NCBI GenBank assembly: GCA_934691625.1 | Contig: CAKUTA010000008.1 | Location: 27,237-91,236 of the forward strand | Length of the DNA stretch: 64,000 nt | Source of the DNA: an uncultured Bacteroidales bacterium | GTDB taxonomy: Bacteria > Bacteroidota > Bacteroidia > Bacteroidales > UBA932 | Reading direction: 5' to 3' | In this document: positions 17,062-26,313 of the stretch, piece by piece | How positions within the stretch are numbered: position 1 is the stretch's first letter | Layout of the letters: every line of letters starts with the position of its first letter | Translations under genes and position numbers: made by a program | The notes under the pieces: generated by a model | Databases searched by the model: none | What the model saw: only the letters and a program-made list of their open reading frames with translations | Told to the model about the DNA's origin: nothing

Positions 17062-19476
17062 ATGACTGCAAGACATTTAGTTAAACCACTCCTCTTCCTG
17101 GCACTCCTGCCGGGATGGGGAGTTCTTCATCTCAATGCAGAGGTTCCGGAAAGACAGGTCAAGGCCAATACCAAATCACGTCCGGCGGACTATGTAAACC
17201 CGTTCATCGGCACCACGAACTTCGGCACCACAAACCCCGGGGCGGTCTGCCCTAACGGGATGATGAGCGTGTCCCCATTCAATGTAATGGGCTCGGACGA
17301 GAATGTCTGGGACAAGGACAGCAGATGGTGGTCCACTCCGTATTGCTATGAGAACAAGTTCTTTACAGGCTTCTCGCACGTAAACCTCAGCGGAGTGGGA
17401 TGTCCTGACATGGGGTCGCTTCTGACAATGCCGACATCCGGGCCTCTGGATGTGGACTACCATAAGTACGGTTCAGAATACCATGACGAGCACGCCGTGC
17501 CAGGCTACTACACAAACACATTGACCCGATACGGAATAAAGACCGAAGTATCTGCTACCGAACGCACCAGCATTGAGAGATACACTTTCGGCGCCGGCCA
17601 GGCGAACATCCTGATAAACCTCGGCGAGGGGCTCACGAATGAATCCGGGGCAACAGTCCGCAAGGTCAGCGACACCGAGATCGAAGGCTCGAAGCTTCTG
17701 GGCACATTCTGCTACAACCCACAGGCCGTATTTCCGATTTACTTCGTGATGCGGGTCAGCAAGGCCCCGTCGAGCTGCGGATACTGGAAGAAGCAGCGCC
17801 CGATGACAGCGGAGGCAGCGTGGGATCAGGACCAGGGCAGGTACAAGCTCTACACTCGCTATTCACGCGAGCTATCAGGGGACGATATCGGCTTCTGGTT
17901 CAGCTATGACAATGTCGATGACGGCGAGCAGATCATGGTGCAGGTCGGTGTATCCTTCGTGAGCTGCGAAAACGCCAGGATGAACCTTGATGCCGAGCAG
18001 AATGGATTCAATTTCAGCAAGGTACGTGACTATGCCTACGCCCGATGGAACAGCGACCTGTCCAGAATCCGTGTGGAAGGCGGAGGAGAGCGCCAGGAAG
18101 AGGTATTCTATACAGCTCTGTATCACGCGCTTATACACCCAAATATATTGAATGACGTGAACGGGGAATACCCGATAATGGAGTTTACCGGAGACGGAAA
18201 CGTCCCGGAGAACACACGCAGCGCAAGGTATGATACAGGCAAGCCAGGCATAGGAAAGGTGGAGACGGGGCATAACCGCTACACGGTGTTCTCCCTATGG
18301 GATACCTACCGCAATGTGCATCAGCTCATGACCCTGGTATATCCTGAACGTCAGCTCGACATGGTCAGGTCAATGATCTCTATGTACAGAGAGTGGGGAT
18401 GGATGCCTAAATGGGAGCTTTATGGAAGGGAAACATTCACCATGGAAGGTGACCCTGCGATTCCTGTGATTACGGACACATGGCTCAAGGGACTGAAAGA
18501 CATTGATATACACACAGCATACCAGGCCTTCGTCAAATCCGCCGTCACACCTGGGGCGGAGAACAGGATGAGGCCGGACATTGACCCGTACATACATTAC
18601 GGATATATTCCGCTCGGATATTTCGCGGCAGACTTCTCCGGCGACAACTCCGTATCGCATGCATTGGAATACTATGTCGCGGACAATGCGCTGTCACTCC
18701 TGGCAGCTGATCTCGGCTATGACGACGAGGCCTGGACATTCAGGGAAAGGTCATTGAACTACAAGCATTATTACAGTCCGGAATCAGGAACTCTGCGGCC
18801 GCTGAACGCCGACGGGACATTCCTTACTCCGTTCAATCCGCGCCAGGGAGAAAACTTCGAGGCGGTGCCAGGTTTCCACGAGGGCAGCGCATGGAACTAT
18901 ACGTTCTTCGTACCGCATGATGTGGAAGGCTATGCGCAGCTGATGGGCGGACAGAAAGTGTTCACGGAAAAGCTGCAGATGGTGTTCGACGAGGGGCTGT
19001 ATGATCCTGCTAACGAGCCTGATATCGCATACGCCTATCTTTTCAGCCGCTTCAAGGGTGACGAGTGGCGGACACAGAAGATGATTCCGCAGCTGCTGGA
19101 CAAGTATTTCACTACCAGGCCTGACGGAATTCCGGGCAATGATGATACCGGCACAATGTCCGCCTGGGCAGTGTTCTCGATGATGGGATTCTATCCTGAC
19201 TGTCCCGGCGAGCCATCATATACATTGACGGCTCCGTCATTCGAAAGAATCACCATAGCGCTGGATCCCAAGTGGTATAACGGACATGACGAGCTGATAA
19301 TCACCAAGAGCGGGAGCAATGAAAACGGACGTGACGCATCAGCCGGGAAGCTCCAGTATGACCGTATCTCGTCGATGACCTTGGGACGCAGGACACTGAA
19401 AGGCTACAGGGTCAGCCACGAGGAGCTGACACGCGGCGGGGAGCTTGTATTCCGCTGCCGGGCAGCGAAGCAATGA
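17062..19476 (+). CDS. GH92 family exo-alpha-mannosidase
   Basis: The 804-residue secreted enzyme starts 4 bp after the GH130 stop and has a hydrophobic signal peptide. GH92 landmarks are YVNPFIGT near the N-terminus, the general-acid region FHEGSAWNYTFFVPHDVEG, and the calcium/catalytic-base region GNDDTGTMSAWAVFSMMGFYP. The family consists of calcium-dependent inverting alpha-mannosidases acting on alpha-1,2/1,3/1,4/1,6 mannosides, often on host N-glycans. It probably trims mannose in the periplasm or at the surface, with released sugar handled by the rest of the operon. Linkage preference cannot be assigned from sequence. Confidence 0.92.
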   Translation: MTARHLVKPLLFLALLPGWGVLHLNAEVPERQVKANTKSRPADYVNPFIGTTNFGTTNPGAVCPNGMMSVSPFNVMGSDENVWDKDSRWWSTPYCYENKFFTGFSHVNLSGVGCPDMGSLLTMPTSGPLDVDYHKYGSEYHDEHAVPGYYTNTLTRYGIKTEVSATERTSIERYTFGAGQANILINLGEGLTNESGATVRKVSDTEIEGSKLLGTFCYNPQAVFPIYFVMRVSKAPSSCGYWKKQRPMTAEAAWDQDQGRYKLYTRYSRELSGDDIGFWFSYDNVDDGEQIMVQVGVSFVSCENARMNLDAEQNGFNFSKVRDYAYARWNSDLSRIRVEGGGERQEEVFYTALYHALIHPNILNDVNGEYPIMEFTGDGNVPENTRSARYDTGKPGIGKVETGHNRYTVFSLWDTYRNVHQLMTLVYPERQLDMVRSMISMYREWGWMPKWELYGRETFTMEGDPAIPVITDTWLKGLKDIDIHTAYQAFVKSAVTPGAENRMRPDIDPYIHYGYIPLGYFAADFSGDNSVSHALEYYVADNALSLLAADLGYDDEAWTFRERSLNYKHYYSPESGTLRPLNADGTFLTPFNPRQGENFEAVPGFHEGSAWNYTFFVPHDVEGYAQLMGGQKVFTEKLQMVFDEGLYDPANEPDIAYAYLFSRFKGDEWRTQKMIPQLLDKYFTTRPDGIPGNDDTGTMSAWAVFSMMGFYPDCPGEPSYTLTAPSFERITIALDPKWYNGHDELIITKSGSNENGRDASAGKLQYDRISSMTLGRRTLKGYRVSHEELTRGGELVFRCRAAKQ

Positions 19477-19517
19477 AGCATATACGCCCAGAGCTAGCGA
19501 TGTAAACGATTAACTCT

Positions 19518-19595
19518 TTGCTTATTAGCTACATACCTATTTTCAAAATCACCTCCTGACGCATTTTGAAAATAGCGAATACATTGATTATTCAA
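19518..19595. repeat. Dispersed nested-hairpin repeat, copy A
   Basis: CTATTTTCAAAAT (19537-19549) and ATTTTGAAAATAG (19563-19575) form a perfect 13-bp stem. The flanks (TTGCTTATTAGC and ACATTGATTATTCAA) align with copies at 31442 and 62342. It sits between the two GH92 genes, where it may also modulate downstream expression. Confidence 0.7.
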
Positions 19596-19619
19596 TACTT
19601 AAAAAACAAAAACATTGAA

Positions 19620-21830
19620 ATGAAACATACCTTTTTCGCACTGATACTGCCAGTGATGCTGGCTGCAGGATGTGCAAAGACAGCAGACACCACGGACTAC
19701 ACGCAGTTCGTGAATCCGAAGATAGGCAGCGGAGGACATGGTCATGTGTTCGTCGGGGCCAATGTCCCTTTCGGCCTGGTTCAGCTCGGACCTACCAGCA
19801 TTCCGCAGACATGGGACTGGTGCTCAGGATATCACGACAGCGATTCCACGGTAATAGGCTTCTCGCATACGCATCTGGAAGGCACAGGAATCGGTGACCT
19901 GTTCGATGTCACCGTGATGCCTGTCATCGGCAATGTGACATACGCCCGTGGCGAAGAGCCGGCTGCAGATGCTACGCCTGAAGAAATAGAGGCTGCAGTC
20001 AAGACCGGCCTGTGGTCCTATGCAGACAGGATCAGGGAGGTGACAAAACCTGGTTACTACAGTGTGCCGCTTACACGGTTCGGCATAAATGCAGAGCTGA
20101 CAGCGACATCCCGTGTCGGGCTGCACCGCTACACATTCCCGGCAAGCGATTCTGCAGCAGTGATTTTCGACCTGGAGAACGGCGGATGCTGGGACAAGGC
20201 CACAGAGACATTGACAGAGAGGACGGACAGTGTATCCATCCGCGGATATAGATATTCTACAGGCTGGGCGAAGAACCAGAGAGTGTTCTTCTACGCGCAG
20301 TTCAGCAAGCCGTTCGACAGTTTCGAGAACCGCGGGGCATACAGCAGGATATCTTTCCACACTTCTGACGGTGAGCAGATTATGGTCAAGGTCGCATTGT
20401 CCCCGGTAAGCATGGAAGGTGCGCAGGCGAACATGGAAGCAGAGATGCCTGGCTGGGATTTTGACGGGACTGTTAAGGCTGCCGAAAATGAGTGGAATAA
20501 AGAACTTTCCAAGATTAAAGTCAACACCGATGATGCCGAGGCGCGCACCGTATTCTATACTGCCATGTACCATACGATGATACAGCCATCTGTATTCAAT
20601 GATGTGAACCGCGACTACAGAGGCGCGGATGACCAGATCCACACAGAGCGCAGCTTCACGAACTATACGACATTCTCATTGTGGGACACCTACAGGGCCG
20701 CCATGCCTCTCATGACCATAATCCATCCGGAGAAGGTCAATGATATAGCAAATACGATGATCCGCATCTACCAGCAGCAGGGCAAGCTCCCTGTATGGCA
20801 TCTGTGGGGCAACGAGACAGACTGCATGGTAGGCAACCCTGGGGTTATAGCCCTGGCAGACATTCTGGTGAAAGGATTCGATGGGTTCGACAAGGAACTG
20901 GCCTATAAGGCATTGAAAGACTCCGAAATGCGTCCGGACAGAGGGCAGGATCTGCGCATGGAATACGGATTCATTCCGGCGGACAAGAGTTTCACGGAAT
21001 CTGTTGCTTTCGACATGGAATATGCCATCGCCGACGGAGCTATGGCGCAGGCAGCCAAATTCCTTGGAAAAGATGAGGACTACCGGTATTTCATGGAAAG
21101 GAGCCACTCATACAGAAACTATTTCGACCCTCAGACCCTATTCATACGCGGAAAGAATACCGACGGCAGTTTTATCGAGCCGTTTAATCCATACCGTTCA
21201 GAGCACCGCGCCGATGTATATTGCGAAGGCAATGCCTGGCAATATACCTGGCTTGCCCCACAGGATTTCGAGGGACTTGTAAAGCTTTATGGTTCAGAGG
21301 CCAAGTTCACAGAGAGGCTTGACAGCCTGTTCGCAGCGAAGAGCGAAATTGTCGGAGAGAACACCTCCAGCGACATCTCAGGGCTCATCGGACAATATGC
21401 CCACGGCAACGAGCCAAGCCATCACATCATCTATTTCTATACGATGGCACGCCAGCCATGGAAGACAGCCGACCTGGCAGCAAGAATCTTCAAGGAGTTC
21501 TATTTCAATGATCCTAACGGACTTGCAGGCAATGAGGATGTTGGCCAGATGTCCGCCTGGTATATCCTTTCAAGTCTAGGCTTCTACCAGCCTGAACCCG
21601 CAAATCCACGTTTCTGGTTCGGCAGGCCGGCATTCAGAAGCGCCTCTGTAAAAGTCCCTGGAGGAGAGTTCAGCATCACTGCAGACGGGCTCAGCGAAGA
21701 AAACAGATATATCCAGAGCATCACCCTCAACGGTGAGGACTATAAGCTGCCCTACATCGACTACACAGATATTTTCCGTGGAGGAAAGCTCGTCTTCAAG
21801 ATGGGTCCGGAGCAGACGATATGGTATTGA
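19620..21830 (+). CDS. GH92 family exo-alpha-mannosidase, lipoprotein
   Basis: The start at 19620 (MKHTFFALI) is preferred over 19566 since it gives a lipoprotein signal with LAAGC, Cys18; the earlier in-frame ATG overlaps the repeat hairpin. The 736-residue product shows QFVNPKIGSGGHGH, CEGNAWQYTWLAPQDFEG (general acid Glu) and GNEDVGQMSAWYILSSLGFY (catalytic Asp region). It is more distant from the upstream GH92 than a recent duplicate would be, so the two probably hydrolyse different linkages. The lipid anchor suggests a surface or periplasmic outer-membrane location, complementing the non-lipidated paralogue. Confidence 0.92.
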   Translation: MKHTFFALILPVMLAAGCAKTADTTDYTQFVNPKIGSGGHGHVFVGANVPFGLVQLGPTSIPQTWDWCSGYHDSDSTVIGFSHTHLEGTGIGDLFDVTVMPVIGNVTYARGEEPAADATPEEIEAAVKTGLWSYADRIREVTKPGYYSVPLTRFGINAELTATSRVGLHRYTFPASDSAAVIFDLENGGCWDKATETLTERTDSVSIRGYRYSTGWAKNQRVFFYAQFSKPFDSFENRGAYSRISFHTSDGEQIMVKVALSPVSMEGAQANMEAEMPGWDFDGTVKAAENEWNKELSKIKVNTDDAEARTVFYTAMYHTMIQPSVFNDVNRDYRGADDQIHTERSFTNYTTFSLWDTYRAAMPLMTIIHPEKVNDIANTMIRIYQQQGKLPVWHLWGNETDCMVGNPGVIALADILVKGFDGFDKELAYKALKDSEMRPDRGQDLRMEYGFIPADKSFTESVAFDMEYAIADGAMAQAAKFLGKDEDYRYFMERSHSYRNYFDPQTLFIRGKNTDGSFIEPFNPYRSEHRADVYCEGNAWQYTWLAPQDFEGLVKLYGSEAKFTERLDSLFAAKSEIVGENTSSDISGLIGQYAHGNEPSHHIIYFYTMARQPWKTADLAARIFKEFYFNDPNGLAGNEDVGQMSAWYILSSLGFYQPEPANPRFWFGRPAFRSASVKVPGGEFSITADGLSEENRYIQSITLNGEDYKLPYIDYTDIFRGGKLVFKMGPEQTIWY

Positions 21831-21857
21831 TAATCAACAAAAACACACAGCATAATT

Positions 21858-22961
21858 ATGGCAAATTACAAGACAGACTCCAGAATTGTCCTCACGCTTG
21901 ACGCCGGAGGCACCAACATGGTATTCAGTGCAATGCGCGGAGGCGAGTATATCATTGACCCTATCACACTTCCTTCCAATGCGAAGAACCTGGACCTGTG
22001 CCTTCAGACACTCGTTCTCGGCTTCAGCACCGTCATTGACAAGCTTGAAGAGAAGCCTGTGGCGATCAGTTTCGCATTCCCTGGGCCGGCAGACTATCCG
22101 CATGGAATCATCGGAGGATATCTTCCTAATTTCCCGTCATTCCGCGACGGAGTGGCTCTCGGGCCATTCCTTGAGGACAAGTTCGGCATACCTGTATATA
22201 TAAACAATGACGGTGACCTCTATGCCTACGGCGAGGCTCTCGGTGGAGCGCTGCCGGAAATCAATGCACGCCTCTCAGAGGCAGGAAGCGACAAGAGGTT
22301 CCACAACCTCATCGGCTACACCTTCGGGACAGGACTTGGAATCGGTTTCGTGATGAACGGTGAGCTTAACCGCGGAGATAATTCCTGCGTGGAGACGTTC
22401 TGCCTTCCGAACTTCAAGATGCCAGGGTACATCCTGGAGGACAGCGCATCAATCCGTGCCGTGACCAGGGTCTATGGCGAGGCTAGCGGCAATATGAACC
22501 ACGGGCTCACGCCTAAGGAGATCGCGGAAATATGCCATGGCGAGCGTGAAGGCAACAAGGAGGCCGCAATGAAGGCATTCAATGACCTCGGCGAGGCTGC
22601 CGGAGACGGTATGGCAATCGCCGCTTCACTGTTCGACGGCATCATCTGCATAGGCGGTGGTCTGATGAACAATGACAAATATATCATGCCGGGAATTCTC
22701 AGGTCAATGCGCTCAACCGTCAAGACCATATCCGGCGACACGATCGGCAAGGTCCAGTCCAAGGTGTACAATCTAGATGATCCTGAGGAGTTCGCAGCAT
22801 TTGCCAAGGGCGATGCCCGCAATATTCCTGTATATGGGACAGACAAGACCGCCGTGTATGATCCGCAGAAGCGTATCGGTGTAATGCGTTCAAAGATAGG
22901 AGCGAGCAAGGCTATCTCTCTCGGAGCCTACACCTTCGCTCTCGGCCAGCTGGACAAGTAG
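21858..22961 (+). CDS. ROK-family sugar kinase-like protein
   Basis: This 367-residue cytoplasmic protein has the phosphate-binding loop DAGGTN (15-20), FAFPGPAD, the catalytic-Asp region YINNDGDLYAYGEA and a second glycine-rich loop GYTFGTGLGIGFV. The CxCGxxGCxE zinc motif of canonical ROK kinases is absent; only CVETFCLP occurs in that stretch. In context (GH130, two GH92, manA) it probably phosphorylates mannose, glucose or N-acetylglucosamine released from the glycan. The missing zinc site leaves substrate choice open, and it could be a ROK member with a different role. Confidence 0.8.
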   Translation: MANYKTDSRIVLTLDAGGTNMVFSAMRGGEYIIDPITLPSNAKNLDLCLQTLVLGFSTVIDKLEEKPVAISFAFPGPADYPHGIIGGYLPNFPSFRDGVALGPFLEDKFGIPVYINNDGDLYAYGEALGGALPEINARLSEAGSDKRFHNLIGYTFGTGLGIGFVMNGELNRGDNSCVETFCLPNFKMPGYILEDSASIRAVTRVYGEASGNMNHGLTPKEIAEICHGEREGNKEAAMKAFNDLGEAAGDGMAIAASLFDGIICIGGGLMNNDKYIMPGILRSMRSTVKTISGDTIGKVQSKVYNLDDPEEFAAFAKGDARNIPVYGTDKTAVYDPQKRIGVMRSKIGASKAISLGAYTFALGQLDK

Positions 22962-22979
22962 TTTCATTAACAACTTAAA

Positions 22980-23110
22980 ACAGGGATAGAGGTCTTCAGA
23001 CCGATGTCGTCATCAGACGACCGCCCGGGGCCGGGTATTTGTGCAAGCAAATACGTGCAGGCCGGTAGGGCGCACGAAGCGACAGGGTTTGGGACAGAGT
23101 CCCAATATAA
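22980..23110 (+). other. Hairpin-dense leader between ROK gene and manA
   Basis: This ~130-bp stretch contains GGTCTT-ca-GACC, GTCGTC-atca-GACGAC, GTATTTG-tgcaag-CAAATAC and GGGAC-aga-GTCCC in tandem, and is GC-rich in its middle. It has no ORF. It may be a structured 5' leader of manA or a repeat relic; no known riboswitch was recognised. Confidence 0.45.
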
Positions 23111-23122
23111 AGAAAGGAAATC

Positions 23123-24100
23123 ATGTATCCACTTAAATTCAAGCCAATCCTCAAGACAGTCGTATGGGGCGGAGAGAAAATCGCGCCATATAAGGAAGTC
23201 GTTACCGACCAGCACAATATCGGTGAGAGCTGGGAACTTTCCGGCGTGAAGGGCCATGAATCAGTAATCGCCAACGGCGAATACGAGGGCAAGACCATCA
23301 CAGAACTTGTCGAGCAGTTCAAGGGCAAGCTCATAGGGGAAAAGGTATATGCCAATACTGGCAATGAGTTCCCGCTCCTCATAAAGTTCATTGATGCCAA
23401 GAGCGACCTTTCCATCCAAGTCCATCCGAATGACGAGCTGGCGGCAAAGAGCCATAACTCCAAGGGCAAGACCGAGATGTGGTATGTCGTAGGGGCAGAT
23501 AAAGGTGCGCACCTTCTTTCAGGCCTGTCCGAAAAGATTACGCCTGATGAGTATGTGCAGAGGGTCAGGAACAACACCATCACGGATGTCCTGACGCGTT
23601 TCGATGTGAAGGCCGGAGATGTATTCTTCCTGCCTGCCGGACGTATCCATGCCATTGGCACAGGGTGCTTCATCGCGGAGATCCAGCAGACTTCAGACAT
23701 CACCTACCGCATATATGACTACGGCCGCCTGGGACTTGACGGCAAGCCACGTGAGCTGCATACTGAGCTGGCCAAAGACGCCATAGACTATAATGTCTAT
23801 CCGGAATACAAGACCAGCTACACGGAGAAGAAAGACGAAGAAAATGTCCTGGTGGAATGCAAATACTTCACCACCAGCCAGTACGACCTAGACAAGCCGT
23901 TCACGAAAGATCTTTCCTCACTGGATTCGTTCCTGGTAGTGATGTGCATCGAGGGCCACGGCACTCTTACCGACCACGAGGAGAATGCTCACACTCTCAC
24001 TATCCATCAGGGCGAGACTGTCCTCATCCCTGCGACATCTAAAGGCGTAACTTTCACCCCTGACTCAGGCATGAAACTCATCACCAGCTATATCGGCTAG
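23123..24100 (+). CDS. manA: Mannose-6-phosphate isomerase, class I
   Basis: The 325-residue cytoplasmic enzyme interconverts mannose-6-phosphate and fructose-6-phosphate, feeding mannose into glycolysis. Zinc-ligand motifs are QVHPNDEL (99-106) and, further on, KTEMWYV and PAGRIHAIGTG. The short form with a C-terminal cupin-like end is usual for Bacteroidota. It closes the GH130-GH92-GH92-ROK operon, supplying the final step after phosphorylation of released mannose. The 161-bp gap upstream contains several hairpins, so expression relative to the upstream genes may be adjusted. Confidence 0.93.
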   Translation: MYPLKFKPILKTVVWGGEKIAPYKEVVTDQHNIGESWELSGVKGHESVIANGEYEGKTITELVEQFKGKLIGEKVYANTGNEFPLLIKFIDAKSDLSIQVHPNDELAAKSHNSKGKTEMWYVVGADKGAHLLSGLSEKITPDEYVQRVRNNTITDVLTRFDVKAGDVFFLPAGRIHAIGTGCFIAEIQQTSDITYRIYDYGRLGLDGKPRELHTELAKDAIDYNVYPEYKTSYTEKKDEENVLVECKYFTTSQYDLDKPFTKDLSSLDSFLVVMCIEGHGTLTDHEENAHTLTIHQGETVLIPATSKGVTFTPDSGMKLITSYIG

Positions 24101-24174
24101 TCTGAACGCCACCGCACGTCACGCGCCAAGGTCAACGAAGCGCTGCGTGGAGCGCAAGTGATTATACACCAATA

Positions 24175-24225
24175 AGTTAAGCGAATTTCCACTCCATAAA
24201 ACCAGGAGTAGAAATTCGCTTAACT
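24175..24225. terminator. Bidirectional terminator between manA and the M3 peptidase
   Basis: AGTTAAGCGAATTTC (24175-24189) and GAAATTCGCTTAACT (24211-24225) are perfect inverted repeats, extended inward by ACTCC/GGAGT. The genes on either side converge on it. Confidence 0.8.
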
Positions 24226-24297
24226 ATTTGTAGGCCACCCGGTTACGCTCCACAGAGCAACGGTTAAACCGGGGCTTATGATAGCGCATGCACCTGG

Positions 24298-26307
24298 CTA
24301 TTCCAGTCCATGGGCACGAATGAGGGCCTCAGGGTCAGGATCTGCGCCGCGGAACTCGTGATACAGAGTCATCGGCTCCTCGCTGCCGCCCTTCTCCAGG
24401 AACAGGGTGCGGAATTTCCTTGCCATCTCAGGGTTCCATAGTCCGTTGCTTTCCCAGTACTCGAAGGCATCCCTATCCAGCACCTCAGCCCACAGATAGC
24501 CGTAATATCCGGCGCTGTAGCCACCGCCGAAAGTATGGTTGAAATACGTGCTGCGATAGCGCGGGATGATTTCGTCGATAAGTCCCATATCTTTGCATAC
24601 CTCGTTCTCGAACGCTGTGATGTCCAGGCTGTTCCAGTCCGTATCAGGACCAAGTTCATGCCACTTCATATCCAGGATGGAAGCCGCACAGAGCTCTGTC
24701 GTCATGAAACCCTGGTTGAACTTCATGGAGTTGTTTATCTTGGCAACGAGGGAATCAGGGATAACATCACCTGTCTGATAATGGAAGGCATATTTAGCAA
24801 GAATCTCCGGCTGGAACGCCCAGTTCTCATTGAACTGCGAGAATGTCTCCACGAAATCGTGTGCCACATTAGTTCCGCTGACATCCACATAACGGCACTT
24901 GGTAAGAAGGCCATGAAGAGCATGTCCGAACTCATGGAACGCAGTCTGGACCTCGTCAATGGTAAGCAGCTTCACCGTATCCTCCGGCTGTCCGAAATTG
25001 CATACATTGATGATTATAGGACGGACATCCTTACCTAAAGCATCCACATACTGATCACGGAAATTAGACATCCATGCACCTCCACGCTTCGTGCTGCGCG
25101 GAAGGTAGTCGGTCATGAATATGCCAAGCAGGCTTCCATCGGTGTCCTTCACATTGAACACATCCACCTCCGGGTTATAGACAGGAAATCCTTTCACAGG
25201 CTCGATGCTGATGCCATACAGGGTTTCAGCAGCCTTGAACACACCGTCACGAACATTTTCCAGCTGGAAATAAGGCTTGGTGACATTCTCGTCCAGATCA
25301 TATTGAGTCTTGCGGACCTTCTCGGAATAATACCACCAGTCCCAAGGCTGTATCCTGGTTCCCGCAGGAAGAAGGCCTGCTTCAATGTCCTTGTCCATGA
25401 ACTGCTGCATTGCCACAACTTCCTCCTTGGCCTTTGCAACAGCCTTCACCATGATCTTGTCAAGGAAAGCATCCACTGTAGCATGGTCATGAGCCATCTT
25501 GTCATTCAGAATCTGGTCAGCAGCACAATCATAGCCGAGCAGCTGAGCTTTCTCCGTGCGCAGGCGCATGATATCAAGGATGACCTGCTTGTTGTCATTG
25601 GTATTGTCATGATTTCCTCTGGACGAATATGCCTTGAAAGCAGCCTCGCGCTTCGACCTGTCCGCGCAGGTGGTCATGAACACAGGGTAGCTGGAGACAG
25701 GTATGCCTGTTTCCGCCTTGAAGGCATTGTTTTCAGCCAGCAGGTTGTTGCCGAACTTCTGCGAAAGCACTGCCAGCTCAGAACTGATCTCCTTGAAACG
25801 CGCCTGACCGGCCTCATCGAGGGCCACACCATTGTTCACGAACTTGCCATAAAGCTTCTTTGTGACCATATATTGTTCACGGTCAAGAGCTGAAGAATCT
25901 TCCAGCACAGCCTTCACACGTGTAAAGAATTCATGGTTCATGAAAATGTTGTCGGAAGCCTCCGTGACAAGTGGAGTCACCTCGTCCATCACAGCCTGCA
26001 TCTCTGGCGTAGCATCAGACTCGGAAACATTGTACAGGACACCCAGCGTCTTCGCAAGAATCTGTCCTGAAAGCTCATAGGCGGCGACAGTATTCTCGAA
26101 TGTCGGGGCCTCCGCATTGGTGACAATGGCATTGACCTCGCCAGCCTGCTGCTCTATTCCAGCTTTCACGGCAGGCACATAGTCCTCTATCCTGAACTTA
26201 TCGAAAGGAGGGAACTGATCCTCCCCTTTCCATTCCTTGAGGAACGGATTTCCTCCACATGCTGAAAGCATCATAACCGTCGCTCCAAATAAAAATATTC
26301 TCTTCAT
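24298..26307 (-). CDS. M3-family metallopeptidase (peptidyl-dipeptidase Dcp-like) lipoprotein
   Basis: The ATG at 26307 (MKRIFLFGA) gives 669 residues; an in-frame TTG two codons earlier is less likely. The N-terminus is a lipoprotein signal ending LSACGG. The zinc motif HEFGH lies at about 458-462 and the downstream Glu ligand region is present. M3 peptidases of this type remove dipeptides or digest oligopeptides; the lipobox places this one in the periplasm or outer membrane. It starts 6 bp after the stop of the OB-fold lipoprotein upstream, so it is co-transcribed with the TonB receptor module, possibly by operon accretion rather than pathway logic. Confidence 0.9.
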   Translation of the reverse strand: MKRIFLFGATVMMLSACGGNPFLKEWKGEDQFPPFDKFRIEDYVPAVKAGIEQQAGEVNAIVTNAEAPTFENTVAAYELSGQILAKTLGVLYNVSESDATPEMQAVMDEVTPLVTEASDNIFMNHEFFTRVKAVLEDSSALDREQYMVTKKLYGKFVNNGVALDEAGQARFKEISSELAVLSQKFGNNLLAENNAFKAETGIPVSSYPVFMTTCADRSKREAAFKAYSSRGNHDNTNDNKQVILDIMRLRTEKAQLLGYDCAADQILNDKMAHDHATVDAFLDKIMVKAVAKAKEEVVAMQQFMDKDIEAGLLPAGTRIQPWDWWYYSEKVRKTQYDLDENVTKPYFQLENVRDGVFKAAETLYGISIEPVKGFPVYNPEVDVFNVKDTDGSLLGIFMTDYLPRSTKRGGAWMSNFRDQYVDALGKDVRPIIINVCNFGQPEDTVKLLTIDEVQTAFHEFGHALHGLLTKCRYVDVSGTNVAHDFVETFSQFNENWAFQPEILAKYAFHYQTGDVIPDSLVAKINNSMKFNQGFMTTELCAASILDMKWHELGPDTDWNSLDITAFENEVCKDMGLIDEIIPRYRSTYFNHTFGGGYSAGYYGYLWAEVLDRDAFEYWESNGLWNPEMARKFRTLFLEKGGSEEPMTLYHEFRGADPDPEALIRAHGLE

Positions 26308-26313
26308 AACCAA

